Position numbers and translations under genes: made by a program. From Ectopseudomonas alcaliphila (lineage in GTDB: Bacteria; Pseudomonadota; Gammaproteobacteria; Pseudomonadales; Pseudomonadaceae), in contig NZ_FNAE01000005.1 in assembly GCF_900101755.1 (NCBI RefSeq), positions 1 through 64,000 of the forward strand: a stretch of 64,000 bases of DNA, in the 5' to 3' direction. Of this stretch, positions 18,870 to 28,038 are shown one piece after another. The stretch's first letter is position 1. Each line of letters opens with the position of its first letter. The notes under the pieces are model-generated. The model made no database searches and was not told the DNA's origin. It saw only the letters and a program-made list of their open reading frames with translations.

Positions 18870-20360
18870 TTATTCCTGGGCCTGGACGGCAGTCTGTTCG
18901 GCGAGCGCGACGGCGCGGAACATGGCGCGGCGCTTGTTCAGGGTTTCTTCCCACTCCAGCGCGGGCACCGAGTCGGCAACGATGCCGGCGCCGGCCTGCA
19001 CGTGCAGTTCACCGTCCTTGATCACCGCCGTACGAATCGCAATCGCGGTGTCCATGTTGCCGTTCCAGGCGTAGTAACCGACCGCGCCGCCGTAGACGCC
19101 ACGCTTGACCGGTTCCAGCTCGTCGATGATCTCCATCGCGCGGATCTTCGGCGCACCGGACAGGGTGCCGGCCGGCAGGATCGCACGTAGCGCGTCCATC
19201 GAGGTCAGGCCCTTCTTCAGCTCGCCTGTGACGTTGGAAACGATGTGCATGACGTTGGAATAACGCTCGATGACCATCTTCTCGGTCAGCTTCACCGAGC
19301 CGACTTCCGAGACGCGCCCGGTGTCGTTGCGGCCCAGGTCGATCAGCATCAGATGCTCGGCGACTTCCTTGGCGTCGGCCAGCAGATCTTCTTCCAGCGC
19401 CAGGTCGGCCTCTTCGGTCGCACCTCGCGGACGGGTGCCGGCGATGGGCCGTACGGTGACCAGGTTATCCTCGACGCGCACCAGCACCTCGGGCGACGAA
19501 CCCACCACATGGAAATCGCCGAAGTTGAAGAAGTACATGTAAGGCGTCGGATTGATGCAGCGCAGCGCGCGGTACAGGTCGATGGGCGCCGCTTTGAACC
19601 CGATCGTCATGCGCTGGGAAATCACCACCTGCATGCAGTCGCCAGCCAGGATGTAATCCTTGATGGCGCTGACCGAGCGTTCGTAATCCTCGCGACTGAA
19701 GCTGGAGCGAAACGCGGGCTCCTCACCTGCAGGCTTGTTCAGATCCACGCCCAGACGCGGGGCGAACGGCTGACGCAGCTTGTGCAGGATTTCCTGCAGG
19801 TGCGCCTGGCCACGCTCGAAGGCATCCGCCTCGGCCGGATCAGCCAGAACGATGGCGTGCATCTTGCCCGCCAGGTTATCGAACACCACCACGGCATCGG
19901 AGACGTTGAGCAGGATGTCCGGCGTGCCCAGCGCATCGGGATTGACCCCGGCAGCCAGCTTGGGCTCCACGTAACGCACACTGTCATAGGCGAAGTAACC
20001 GACCAGGCCACCATTGAAACGCGGCAGCCCGGCGATGGTCGGCACCTTGTAGCGCGCCTTGAACTGCTCGACGAAGGCCAGCGGATCGGCGCACTCATGA
20101 CGCTCGACCTCGACGCCGTCGGTGGTGATCACCACCTCATGACCGTGCACACGCAGCACGGTGCGCGCCGGTAGGCCGATGATCGAGTAGCGACCCCACT
20201 TTTCGCCGCCCTGCACGGATTCCAGCAGGTAGGAGTTGGGCGCATCGGCCAGTTTCAGGTAGATCGACAGCGGCGTATCGAAGTCGGCGATGGTTTCGCA
20301 GGCAAGCGGAATGCGGTTGTAGCCTTCAGCGGCTAAACGCAGGAATTCTTCATGGGTCAT
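18870..20360 (-). CDS. trpE: Anthranilate synthase component I
   Basis: Converts chorismate to anthranilate with TrpG. The 496-residue protein has the tryptophan feedback motif LLES at residues 45-48, and in the C-terminal chorismate-binding half [20 protein letters not shown] and [12 protein letters not shown] start at the ATG before MTHEEF, with AGG eight bases upstream; an ATG four codons earlier has no ribosome site. A short leader ORF with two Trp codons precedes it (20428-20472), so attenuation is likely. Confidence 0.97.
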   Translation of the reverse strand: MTHEEFLRLAAEGYNRIPLACETIADFDTPLSIYLKLADAPNSYLLESVQGGEKWGRYSIIGLPARTVLRVHGHEVVITTDGVEVERHECADPLAFVEQFKARYKVPTIAGLPRFNGGLVGYFAYDSVRYVEPKLAAGVNPDALGTPDILLNVSDAVVVFDNLAGKMHAIVLADPAEADAFERGQAHLQEILHKLRQPFAPRLGVDLNKPAGEEPAFRSSFSREDYERSVSAIKDYILAGDCMQVVISQRMTIGFKAAPIDLYRALRCINPTPYMYFFNFGDFHVVGSSPEVLVRVEDNLVTVRPIAGTRPRGATEEADLALEEDLLADAKEVAEHLMLIDLGRNDTGRVSEVGSVKLTEKMVIERYSNVMHIVSNVTGELKKGLTSMDALRAILPAGTLSGAPKIRAMEIIDELEPVKRGVYGGAVGYYAWNGNMDTAIAIRTAVIKDGELHVQAGAGIVADSVPALEWEETLNKRRAMFRAVALAEQTAVQAQE

Positions 20361-20427
20361 GATCAGCCTCATGGCTCGGGGTAAACGGTCGGGTGCAAAC
20401 GGGCCGCGCGGCGGCGGCAGGACGAGA

Positions 20428-20472
20428 TCAGGCGCGCCAGCGCCAACGGGCCAGAGCCTTGATCACTTTCAT
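20428..20472 (-). CDS. trpL: trp leader peptide (attenuation)
   Basis: A 14-codon ORF reading [14 protein letters not shown] then TGA, ending 67 bases before the trpE start. Two Trp codons spaced by one Arg codon near the C-terminus are the signature of a Trp-sensing leader peptide, and a GGCGC/GCGCC hairpin lies over the Trp codons. Attenuation of trpE has been reported in P. putida. I do not see a canonical terminator with a long U-run before trpE: only short GCCGC/GCGGC pairing followed by TTT. The ribosome site (CTCTGG) is weak. A possible promoter upstream is TTGCAG, 18 bases, TACCTT. Confidence 0.75.
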   Translation of the reverse strand: MKVIKALARWRWRA

Positions 20473-20586
20473 CCAGAGTTTGCAGCTAACCACCACGGTG
20501 CGATCTCGACAGGCGGGGGAATAAGGAGAGCGGCCAAGGTAGCAGCTACACGCCAAGCGCTGCAAGCGGGGCAAAGCGATAGCTTG

Positions 20587-20645
20587 GTAGGAGCGGATTT
20601 ATCCGCGATCTCAATCGCCAGTTTCGCGGATAAATCCGCTCCTAC
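20587..20645. repeat. REP-type inverted pair
   Basis: Two 22-base arms, GTAGGAGCGGATTTATCCGC plus GA at 20587-20608 and its exact complement at 20624-20645, with 15 bases between. This is the common Pseudomonas REP type GTAGGAGCGG. It lies 29 bases after the gph stop codon, between gph and the trp leader region, and may act in mRNA end formation. The whole gene-free stretch 20473-20674 otherwise shows only the trp promoter region. Confidence 0.85.
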
Positions 20646-20674
20646 AAAAGCCGAATGGCGCAGCTGAAGATTCG

Positions 20675-21355
20675 TCAGAACAACTCGGCGAGGTTATCGA
20701 CTACCAGGTTCGGTTTTTCTTCGGCGATCGGGCGGCCATGGTTGTAGCCGTAGCTCACGGCGACGCAGGGCACCGCGGCAGCGCGCGCGGCCAGCACGTC
20801 GTTGCGCGAGTCGCCGACGAACAGCGCTTGCGCCGCGTCGACCCCAGCCAGATGCATCACCTGCAGCAGTGCTGCCGGGTCAGGCTTCTGCTGCGGCAGG
20901 GTGTCGCCACCGATGATCCAGCGGAAATAGCCGCCGAGGCCGACCTGCTCCAGCAGCGGCGCGACAAAGCGCTCCGGCTTGTTGGTCACCACCGCGAGCT
21001 CGACGGCCGCCGTGCTCAGCGCTTCGAGCAGCTCATGCACGCCCGGGTACAGCGCAGTCAGGTGATGGCAATCGGCGTAGATATCGAGAAAGCGCGCCAG
21101 CGCCTCTTCCGTCTCGGCCTCGCCCACTGTCGCGTGATCCAGACCGCCGGCCAGGGCGCGGCGCACCAGCACGCGCGCGCCATTGCCGACCCAGTCGCGG
21201 ACTTTTTCAACGCCAACCGGCGCGCGCCCCAGTTCCACCAGCATGCGGTCGACCGCTGCGGCCAGGTCCGGCACCGAGTCGATCAGCGTGCCGTCCAGGT
21301 CGAACATAACCAGGCGCGGCAGCTCACCGCCGCATAGCGCGCGCAGCGGTTTCAT
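20675..21355 (-). CDS. gph: Phosphoglycolate phosphatase (HAD family)
   Basis: HAD hydrolase of 226 residues removing phosphate from 2-phosphoglycolate. Motif I is [10 protein letters not shown], motif II VVTNKP, motif III/IV QKPDP and FVGDSRND. The ATG at 21355 overlaps the rpe stop (ATGA). The frame remains open through rpe, but that is shadow. Pairing with rpe is widespread in proteobacteria. Confidence 0.94.
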   Translation of the reverse strand: MKPLRALCGGELPRLVMFDLDGTLIDSVPDLAAAVDRMLVELGRAPVGVEKVRDWVGNGARVLVRRALAGGLDHATVGEAETEEALARFLDIYADCHHLTALYPGVHELLEALSTAAVELAVVTNKPERFVAPLLEQVGLGGYFRWIIGGDTLPQQKPDPAALLQVMHLAGVDAAQALFVGDSRNDVLAARAAAVPCVAVSYGYNHGRPIAEEKPNLVVDNLAELF

Positions 21356-22026
21356 CCACGCACCTGGGCCAGTTCGGCGCGCATGGCGTCGATCACCGCC
21401 TTGTAGTCCGGCTGGTTGAAGATCGCCGAACCGGCAACGAAGGTGTCGGCGCCCGCCGCGGCAATCTCGCGGATGTTCTGCACGTTGACGCCACCGTCGA
21501 TCTCCAGACGGATCTCGCGGCCACTGGCGTCGATCAGCGCGCGGGCTTCGCGCAGCTTGTCGAGGGTGCCGGGGATGAACTTCTGCCCACCGAAACCGGG
21601 GTTGACGCTCATCAGCAGGATCATGTCGACCTTGTCCATCACGTACTTGAGCACGTCCAGCGGGGTGGCCGGGTTGAACACCAGGCCGGCCTTGGCACCA
21701 CCCGCCTTGATCAGCTGCAGCGAGCGGTCGATGTGCTCGGAAGCTTCCGGGTGGAAGGTGATGTACGAAGCGCCGGCCTCGATGAAGTCGCCGATGATGC
21801 GATCCACCGGCTTGACCATCAGGTGCGCGTCGATCGGCGCGGTGATGCCGTACTTGCGCAGCGCCGAGCAGACCATCGGGCCGATGGTCAGGTTGGGTAC
21901 GTAGTGGTTGTCCATCACGTCGAAGTGGACGATGTCCGCACCGGCGGCGAGTACGTTGTCCACTTCCTCGCCCAAGCGGGCGAAGTCGGCGGATAGGATC
22001 GACGGGGCGATGGCGAAGGGTTGCAT
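21352..22026 (-). CDS. rpe: Ribulose-phosphate 3-epimerase
   Basis: Pentose phosphate enzyme of 224 residues interconverting ribulose-5-phosphate and xylulose-5-phosphate. Metal and substrate motifs are visible: [45 protein letters not shown] and EIDGGVN. It is upstream partner of gph with four-base overlap. Confidence 0.97.
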   Translation of the reverse strand: MQPFAIAPSILSADFARLGEEVDNVLAAGADIVHFDVMDNHYVPNLTIGPMVCSALRKYGITAPIDAHLMVKPVDRIIGDFIEAGASYITFHPEASEHIDRSLQLIKAGGAKAGLVFNPATPLDVLKYVMDKVDMILLMSVNPGFGGQKFIPGTLDKLREARALIDASGREIRLEIDGGVNVQNIREIAAAGADTFVAGSAIFNQPDYKAVIDAMRAELAQVRG

Positions 22027-22107
22027 GGCGCACCTCTAAGGGCTTGGGTCACGGTGGCGCGCATTGTAACGGCTGTAGAGCCTTCAATCGACCGAAGCCA
22101 GCCTCGC

Positions 22108-22198
22108 GTAGGGTGTGACATGCCGAAGGCTTGTCCACCATGGGCCGGCAGCAACGCAACAAGAAAGGTGGACAAGCTTCGCGCTGTCCACCCTATGC
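22108..22198. repeat. Two inverted copies of a GTGGACAAGC-type repeat
   Basis: Copy 1 (22108-22139) and copy 2 (22167-22198) face opposite ways; each combines a GTAGGGTG-like end with a GGTGGACAAGC end. Copy 2 has an internal hairpin GTGGACA/TGTCCAC. The space 22027-22278 between rpe and gabD holds no other feature that I can name. The repeats mark the edge of the C4 gene cluster relative to the PAO1 gene order. Confidence 0.65.
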
Positions 22199-22278
22199 AC
22201 TGCATAGTGGAAGGTGCTTCAGCGGCGAGCGTTGGTGCCAATCGCGGCTAAAGCCCCTCCCCCAATGAGCCGCCTGCC

Positions 22279-23739
22279 TCAGATACCGCCGAGGCAGAGG
22301 TATTTGATCTCCAGGTACTCATCCAGGCCGTACTTGGAGCCTTCGCGACCGAGCCCCGAGGCCTTCATGCCACCGAATGGCGCCACTTCATTGGAGATCA
22401 GCCCGGTGTTGATACCGACCATGCCGTACTCCAGCGCTTCGGCTACACGGAAGGTGCGGCCCAGATCGCGGGTATAGAAGTAGCCTGCCAGGCCAAACTC
22501 GGTGTCGTTGGCCTGTCGCACCACTTCGGCTTCATCGCTGAAACGGAACAACGGCGCCAGCGGCCCAAAGGTCTCTTCGCGGGCCACGCGCATATCCGCG
22601 GTGACACCAGTGATGACCGTCGGCTCGAAGAAATGCCCGCCCAGCGCGTGCGCCTTGCCGCCCTGCAGCACCCTGGCGCCCTTCTCCAGCGCATCGGCCA
22701 GATGCGCCTGCACCTTGGCCACGGCATTGCCGTCGATCAGCGGACCAATGACGACGCCCTCTTCATCACCAGGGCCGACCCGCAGTTTGGCCACGGCAGC
22801 GGCCAGTTTCTCGGCAAAGGCGTCGTAGACGGCATCGTGCACATACAGGCGATTGGCGCAGACGCAGGTCTGCCCGGCGTTGCGGTACTTGGCGACCAGT
22901 GCGCCTTCGACTGCGGCATCCAGGTCGGCATCCTCGAAGACGATGAACGGCGCATTGCCGCCCAGCTCGAGTGAAAGCTTCTTCAGGGTCGGCGCACATT
23001 GCTCCATCAGTTTGATGCCCACCCCCGTGGAGCCGGTAAACGACAGCTTGCGCACAATCGGGTTGGCGCACAGCTCAAGGCCCACCTCACGGGAACGCTC
23101 GGTATCGGCCGGCAACACGCTGAACAGCCCGGCCGGGATGCCCGCGCGCTCGGCCAGTACCGCCAGCGCCAGCGCGCTAAACGGTGTCTGTGGCGCGGGC
23201 TTGAGCACCATGGCGCAGCCGGCGGCCAGCGCCGGGCCGGCCTTGCGGGTGATCATCGCCGCCGGGAAGTTCCACGGTGTGATGGCCGCGGCCACACCAA
23301 TGGGTTCCTTGGTCACGATCAGGCGCTTGTCCGGCTGATGGCCGGGAATGGTGTCGCCGTAGACACGCTTGGCCTCTTCGGCGAACCACTCGATGAAGGA
23401 TGCCGCGTACAGCACTTCGCCACGGGCCTCGGTCAGCGGCTTGCCTTGCTCGGCCGTCATGATCCGCGCCAGGTCCTCCTGGTTGGCCAGCATCAGCTCA
23501 TACCATTTGCGCAGGCGCGCCGCGCGCTCCTTGGCAGTGAGCGCACGCCAGGCCGGCTGGGCAGCCTGCGCCGCCTCGATGGCCTGGCGGGTCTGCTCGG
23601 CCCCGATGTTCGGGACCGTCCCCAGAGACGCGCCATTGGCCGGATTGAGAATTTCAGTGATGGAGCCATCGCTGGCTTCGCACCACTGGCCGTCGATATA
23701 GGCCTGGTGGCGCAGCAGATCGGGATCGTTCAATTGCAT
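22279..23739 (-). CDS. gabD: Succinate-semialdehyde dehydrogenase (NADP+), GabD type
   Basis: Aldehyde dehydrogenase of 486 residues very like E. coli GabD. Catalytic E258 (LELGG) and C292 in GQTCVCANR are present, with the second cysteine C294 of the GabD redox loop; TPWNFP (154-159) binds cofactor. AGGAG lies eight bases before the ATG at 23739. It is last in a probable operon: iron alcohol dehydrogenase, permease, gabD. Here it would take succinic semialdehyde to succinate. Paralogs acting on other short semialdehydes (for example glutarate or sulfolactaldehyde) cannot be excluded. Confidence 0.88.
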   Translation of the reverse strand: MQLNDPDLLRHQAYIDGQWCEASDGSITEILNPANGASLGTVPNIGAEQTRQAIEAAQAAQPAWRALTAKERAARLRKWYELMLANQEDLARIMTAEQGKPLTEARGEVLYAASFIEWFAEEAKRVYGDTIPGHQPDKRLIVTKEPIGVAAAITPWNFPAAMITRKAGPALAAGCAMVLKPAPQTPFSALALAVLAERAGIPAGLFSVLPADTERSREVGLELCANPIVRKLSFTGSTGVGIKLMEQCAPTLKKLSLELGGNAPFIVFEDADLDAAVEGALVAKYRNAGQTCVCANRLYVHDAVYDAFAEKLAAAVAKLRVGPGDEEGVVIGPLIDGNAVAKVQAHLADALEKGARVLQGGKAHALGGHFFEPTVITGVTADMRVAREETFGPLAPLFRFSDEAEVVRQANDTEFGLAGYFYTRDLGRTFRVAEALEYGMVGINTGLISNEVAPFGGMKASGLGREGSKYGLDEYLEIKYLCLGGI

Positions 23740-23801
23740 GATTTTCTCCTGCAGCCGAGGGAAGAAATCGCCCCCCGGCTGGATAAGGGACTCGAAAGGC
23801 C

Positions 23802-25181
23802 TCACTCGCCGGGCGGCAGGTCCTTGGTGAAGGTCTGGTCGTTCTCACCGCGGAACATCTGTGCCCCGTAGATCAGCGCACACAGGCCGACGCCGATGGC
23901 GAAAGCCCAGCCAGCGCCCTTGATCGCCAATACCGCGCCAATGACCCCGGCGATGCCCAGGTCGCGCTGACTGCGCGCCTCCATGATGCCCAGGCGCACG
24001 CTGACGTAGCCCTGGATCAGCAGGGTCAGCGCCAGTGCCACGCCGAGAATCGGCTGCAACAGGGTCACCACCGGCAGCAGCAACAGGCCGGTATTGGTGC
24101 CCCAGCGGAACGAGCCGACGCCGCCGTAGATGGACTTCATCGCCTTGGCGCCGCCCTTGAAGCGCTCGGTGATCACCACCTGCATGGCCGACCATTGCGG
24201 GCCGCACATGGCCACGTCCGGGCCGAAGATGCTCATGAAGGCGTTGCGCCCGCCAAAGATCAGGTGCGAACGGTTGGGGTTGAAGTCGACCTTCTCGTCA
24301 CTGCGGATGTGGTCGGCCTCGCCGAGGATCGCCTTGGCACCCAGCACGTCACCGAACACCACCAGGTAGGCGGCCAGGACGGTAGGAATGGCGGTGACGA
24401 ACATCATCAGCGGCGGCATGCCGAGGCCGAACACGGTGTACTCGTTCCACAGGGTGACGAAGTCCGGCTTGCTGATGCCCCACTCGATGCTCGGCCAAGG
24501 CGCCTCACCGAAGATCGGCGCGACGAAGACCGCCAGGAGGATGATCGGGAAAATGCCCAGCTTGGCGAAGTTCCACCACAAGCGGCTGCGCTTCTTCAAC
24601 TGCTGGAAGTGCAGGGAGAACACCAGATAGAAGGCGATACCGACGGCGATGGAAATGGTCCAGGGGAAGCTGTCGAAGCGACCGCCCTCCTTGAACACAG
24701 TCACCACCGCACTCAGGCCCGCGCCCATGATGATGCCGGCCTTGAGTGCAGAGGGCACCAATGACACCACCTTGCGCGCCATGCCGGTCATGCCCAGGCC
24801 GATGGAAAATATCCCCAGCATCAACTGAAAGGCGATCAGCGCATGCACCCGCTCCGGGCCCTCCGGGAACTGGCTGCAGTAAGCCATGAGCAAGGGAATC
24901 GCCGGGGTGATCCAGCCCGGGACGACGGGGTCGCCCAGCAAGTGGTGGGTCAGGTACAGCAGCCCGTTGAGCATGACCACCGCCAGCGCCACCTCGAAAG
25001 GCATGCCGAGGAATTCGGTCATCAGCGGAATCGCCGCCAGATCCACCGCACACATGAGCAGGCCCTGCATGTAGTCGGAGAGTTCGAAGCGGTAATGAAT
25101 GAAAGGCAGACGCACCTTGAATGGCCCCACCGGCCAGTAGGGGGCTTCCACACCAAGGTCTTGCTGATGCAGTTCGGACAT
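23802..25181 (-). CDS. Multi-pass permease, SLC23/NCS2-like, substrate unknown
   Basis: A 459-residue inner-membrane protein with about 11-13 hydrophobic segments and a short charged N-terminus (MSELHQQDLGVEAPYWP). The layout GWITPAIPL, then GPDVAMCGPQW, resembles the purine/xanthine-uracil permease superfamily, but sequence is distant from known uracil or xanthine carriers. I prefer ATG 25181, with GGTGA five bases upstream, over GTG 25190. Between a semialdehyde-forming alcohol dehydrogenase and gabD, it may import 4-hydroxybutyrate or a related C4 acid; this is inference. Confidence 0.8.
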   Translation of the reverse strand: MSELHQQDLGVEAPYWPVGPFKVRLPFIHYRFELSDYMQGLLMCAVDLAAIPLMTEFLGMPFEVALAVVMLNGLLYLTHHLLGDPVVPGWITPAIPLLMAYCSQFPEGPERVHALIAFQLMLGIFSIGLGMTGMARKVVSLVPSALKAGIIMGAGLSAVVTVFKEGGRFDSFPWTISIAVGIAFYLVFSLHFQQLKKRSRLWWNFAKLGIFPIILLAVFVAPIFGEAPWPSIEWGISKPDFVTLWNEYTVFGLGMPPLMMFVTAIPTVLAAYLVVFGDVLGAKAILGEADHIRSDEKVDFNPNRSHLIFGGRNAFMSIFGPDVAMCGPQWSAMQVVITERFKGGAKAMKSIYGGVGSFRWGTNTGLLLLPVVTLLQPILGVALALTLLIQGYVSVRLGIMEARSQRDLGIAGVIGAVLAIKGAGWAFAIGVGLCALIYGAQMFRGENDQTFTKDLPPGE

Positions 25182-25217
25182 TTGAGTCACCCAGCTTTAT
25201 TAGAGTTGTAAGCAGCG

Positions 25218-25238
25218 AGCCCCGACATTGCCGGGGCT
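25218..25238 (-). other. Intercistronic hairpin between the alcohol dehydrogenase and permease genes
   Basis: Seven-base perfect stem (AGCCCCG with CGGGGCT) and seven-base loop. No T-tract follows on the minus strand, so it looks more like an mRNA-stability or partial-attenuation element than a full terminator. Confidence 0.5.
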
Positions 25239-25259
25239 GTTCATCGGTTGTTGCGTAGA

Positions 25260-26408
25260 TCAGTAGGCAGCGCGGTAGATCTGCTCGATATCGCCCGCCG
25301 TCAGGCGACGCGGATTGTTGCGCATCAGGCGGTCGATCTTGCTCGCTTCCTCGGCCATCGCCGGGATGGCATCTTCCGGCACACCGAAGCTGCGCATGCC
25401 CTTGGGAATGTCGACGCTGGCGCACAGCTCGGCCATGGCCTCGACGGCCAGGTCGGCGGCGACCTTGTCGCTCAGACCGTGAGTCTGCACGCCCAAGGCG
25501 GCAGCGATCTCGGCCATGCGCTCGACACAGGCCAGCTTGTTCCAGGCCATCACGTAGGGCAGCAGCAAGGCATTGCTGACGCCGTGAGCGATGTTGAAGC
25601 GCCCGCCCAGGGGATAGGCCAGCGCATGCACGGCGCCGACACCGGCATTGCCGAAGGCCATGCCGGCCATGAGGCTGGCGGTGGCCATGTCTTCGCGCGC
25701 CACCAGGTCAGCCGGGTTGGCGTAGGCCTTGGGCAGTGCCTTGGCGATCAGCTTGATCGCGCCAATGGCCAGGGCATCGGTGATCGGCGAGGCATTGACC
25801 GACAGGTAGGACTCCACCGCGTGCACCAGGGCGTCGACGCCACTGGCTGCGGTCACGCCGCGCGGGCAGGTAAGGGTCATCACCGGGCTGACCAGGGCGA
25901 CGTCGGGCAGCAGGTAGTCGCTGACGATGCCCTTTTTCAGCTGCGCTTTCTTGTCCGACAGGATCGATACGTTGGTCACTTCCGAGCCGGTGCCGGCAGT
26001 GGTCGGAATGGCGATCAGCGGCGGCCCTTTGCGCTTGATCTGATCGACGCCGAACAGCTCTTCCAGCGCACCGTCATGACCAACGTAACCGGCCACGGCC
26101 TTGGCGATATCGATGGCGCTGCCGCCACCGACGCCGATCAGACCATCGTGGCCGCCGTCGCGATAGACCTTGGCGCAGGCTTCGACGATGGCGATTTCCG
26201 GCTCCGGCTCGACACCGTCATAGATGCCATAGCGGCGCTCGCCGAGCTGCTTGAGGACATGTTCGACCGTACCGGACTTGATCAGGATGGCATCGGTGAC
26301 GATCAGCGGGTTGGTGATATTCAGACGGGGCAGTTCGACCGCCAGTTGCTCCACGGCACCCTGGCCGGTCAGCAGCTTATTGGCGATCTTGAATGCAGCA
26401 ATACTCAT
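25260..26408 (-). CDS. Iron-containing alcohol dehydrogenase, candidate 4-hydroxybutyrate dehydrogenase
   Basis: Group III (iron-dependent) alcohol dehydrogenase of 382 residues. The NAD(P) motif GGGSAID is at 94-100 and the four metal ligands D192, H196, H261 and H275 are all present, so it should be active. Position as first gene under a sigma-54 promoter and upstream of a permease and gabD suggests oxidation of 4-hydroxybutyrate to succinic semialdehyde. Other short-chain diols or hydroxy acids are possible; the family is broad and sequence alone does not fix the substrate. Confidence 0.88.
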   Translation of the reverse strand: MSIAAFKIANKLLTGQGAVEQLAVELPRLNITNPLIVTDAILIKSGTVEHVLKQLGERRYGIYDGVEPEPEIAIVEACAKVYRDGGHDGLIGVGGGSAIDIAKAVAGYVGHDGALEELFGVDQIKRKGPPLIAIPTTAGTGSEVTNVSILSDKKAQLKKGIVSDYLLPDVALVSPVMTLTCPRGVTAASGVDALVHAVESYLSVNASPITDALAIGAIKLIAKALPKAYANPADLVAREDMATASLMAGMAFGNAGVGAVHALAYPLGGRFNIAHGVSNALLLPYVMAWNKLACVERMAEIAAALGVQTHGLSDKVAADLAVEAMAELCASVDIPKGMRSFGVPEDAIPAMAEEASKIDRLMRNNPRRLTAGDIEQIYRAAY

Positions 26409-26458
26409 CAGCAGGCCCTTTATGCGTTGTTGTGCTGAACGGGTTCAGGACCTGTCAT

Positions 26459-26474
26459 AGCCATTCCTGTGCCA
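26459..26474 (-). promoter_or_regulatory. Sigma-54 (-24/-12) promoter for the alcohol dehydrogenase operon
   Basis: Minus strand reads TGGCACAGGAATGGCT: GG and GC doublets exactly ten bases apart and only two departures from TGGCACG-N4-TTGCW. It lies about 50 bases upstream of the dehydrogenase ATG. The gene just upstream encodes a sigma-54 activator with an intact GAFTGA loop, which supports the call. Confidence 0.85.
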
Positions 26475-26538
26475 GCTTGCTGAAAGCGGCGTGGTAGAAG
26501 GCTTGCGTCGATTTGTCACAGTGCTGCGCAGAACGCGC

Positions 26539-26554
26539 TTGATCAGAAAATCAA
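26539..26554. promoter_or_regulatory. Possible activator-binding inverted repeat
   Basis: TTGAT-N6-ATCAA, about 65-80 bases upstream of the -24 element, at a distance usual for enhancer sites of sigma-54 activators. It is a short palindrome in an AT-rich patch and could be chance. Confidence 0.3.
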
Positions 26555-26585
26555 TCAAAAGACCGTAATTCGATCCATTTTCCAA

Positions 26586-27956
26586 TCACCCCTGTTCCCA
26601 GCGCTTCATCTTCTGCACCAGGGTCGCCTGGCTGAGACCCAGCACCTTGGCCGCTTCTCGGGTGGTCTTGTGCTGCATCAGCGCACGGCGGATGAGGCGC
26701 CGTTCGAGGTTCTCCACCTGCTTGCGCAGTGGCAGCAGATCGTCTTCGCCGGCGTCGCTACGGGCGATGCGCATCTCCTCCGGCAGGTCGAACAGCTCGA
26801 TGCGTTCGCCGCTGACGGTGACCACCAGGCGCTCGACCAGATTGATCAGCTCGCGGATGTTGCCGGGCCAGGCGTAGTCGGTCAGTGCATCGAGCGCTTC
26901 GAGCTCCCAGCTCAGTGCGCGGCCATAACGCTGGTTGAATTCGCTCAGATAGAAGTCCAGCAGCGGTTGAATTTCCTCGGGCCGCTCGCGCAAGGCCGGG
27001 ATATGGATCGGCACCACGTTGAGCCGGTAATAGAGGTCGGCGCGAAAACGCCCGTCGGCGACCATCTTGCGCAAATCATGGTGGGTGGCGGTGATGATGC
27101 GCACGTCCACCTCTTTCAGCTCCAGGCCACCGACCGGAATGAAGCGGCTCTCCTCGATGACCTTGAGCAGCTTGACCTGTAGCGCTAGCGGCAGATCACC
27201 GATCTCATCGAGAAAAACCGTGCCCTGGTGCGCCAGTTCCAGCAGCCCGCGTTTGCCCTTGCTGCCGGCGCCGGTGAAAGCGCCCGGCACATAACCGAAC
27301 AGCTCGGCCTCGATCAGGTTTTCCGGCAGCGCGCCACAGTTCAGCGCCAGGAACGGCTGCGCCGCGCGCGGGCTGCTCTTGTGGATGTACTGCGCGATCA
27401 GGGTCTTGCCGACGCCGGTTTCCCCCTGCAGCAGCACCTTCACGTCACTGGCGGCGACCTGCCGGGCCTGAGCGAAGACCCGCCCTGACGCCGGCAGGCT
27501 GGCCACTGGCGAGGCATCGAGCAGATCGTCACGCTGCCCGGCATGCAGCTTGGCGGTGCTGTTGCGTAACTGCTTCAGCTGCTGCAGCTCGTCGCGCTCA
27601 TGCTTCATGCGCAGCAGTTCGGTCATGTCGCGCACGGTACTGACCACGTAGCGCACCCGGCCATCGGCGGCGAAGATCGGTGTACCACTGACCAGCAGAC
27701 GCTTGCCCTGGCTGACGCTCTGCATCAGCGACAGCGCCTTGCCTTCCTTGAGCACGCGCAGCGACACCGACTGCGAGATCACGCCCTGCTCCACCAACGC
27801 CTGCATGTGCTGGCCGACGACGTCCTCGGCACGCAACCCGGTCAGGCGCTCATAGGCACTGTTGACCTTGAGGGTGATGCCATCGGCGTCGGTGATGTAG
27901 ACGCCATCGTGCAACGCATCGATCAGCTCGCGAAAACCGGGATCATCGAAGTCCAT
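26586..27956 (-). CDS. PAS-containing sigma-54-dependent transcriptional activator
   Basis: A 456-residue regulator: PAS domain (about 8-115), linker helix, AAA+ domain with Walker A GETGVGKT (178-185) and sigma-54 contact loop GAFTGA (225-230), and a C-terminal Fis-type helix-turn-helix (TTREAAKVLGLSQATLVQKM). There is no receiver domain, so the signal is probably a small molecule sensed by the PAS domain. I use ATG 27956; a GTG 11 codons upstream is possible. It very likely activates the sigma-54 promoter 110 bases beyond its stop codon. Confidence 0.9.
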   Translation of the reverse strand: MDFDDPGFRELIDALHDGVYITDADGITLKVNSAYERLTGLRAEDVVGQHMQALVEQGVISQSVSLRVLKEGKALSLMQSVSQGKRLLVSGTPIFAADGRVRYVVSTVRDMTELLRMKHERDELQQLKQLRNSTAKLHAGQRDDLLDASPVASLPASGRVFAQARQVAASDVKVLLQGETGVGKTLIAQYIHKSSPRAAQPFLALNCGALPENLIEAELFGYVPGAFTGAGSKGKRGLLELAHQGTVFLDEIGDLPLALQVKLLKVIEESRFIPVGGLELKEVDVRIITATHHDLRKMVADGRFRADLYYRLNVVPIHIPALRERPEEIQPLLDFYLSEFNQRYGRALSWELEALDALTDYAWPGNIRELINLVERLVVTVSGERIELFDLPEEMRIARSDAGEDDLLPLRKQVENLERRLIRRALMQHKTTREAAKVLGLSQATLVQKMKRWEQG

Positions 27957-28012
27957 CTGGCCGCCTTGTTGGGTCAGGAGAAACTGCACATTCTACGCCC
28001 GGAAACGAGCAA

Positions 28013-28038
28013 GGCCCCGCCGGTTTCCCGGCGAGGCC
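28013..28038 (-). terminator. Terminator-like hairpin after agtD
   Basis: GGCCCCGCCGG (28013-28023) pairs with CCGGCGAGGCC (28028-28038) with one mismatch and a four-base loop. On the minus strand it is followed by TTGCTCGTTTC. It probably ends the agtABCD transcript before the activator gene. Confidence 0.65.

Noticed and set aside
20361..20427. Classical trp attenuator terminator
   Set aside because: Only short GC pairing followed by TTT is visible; not enough to annotate as a terminator.
21356..22033. Upstream extension of the gph reading frame
   Set aside because: It lies inside rpe in another frame, and GPH homology begins at 21355.
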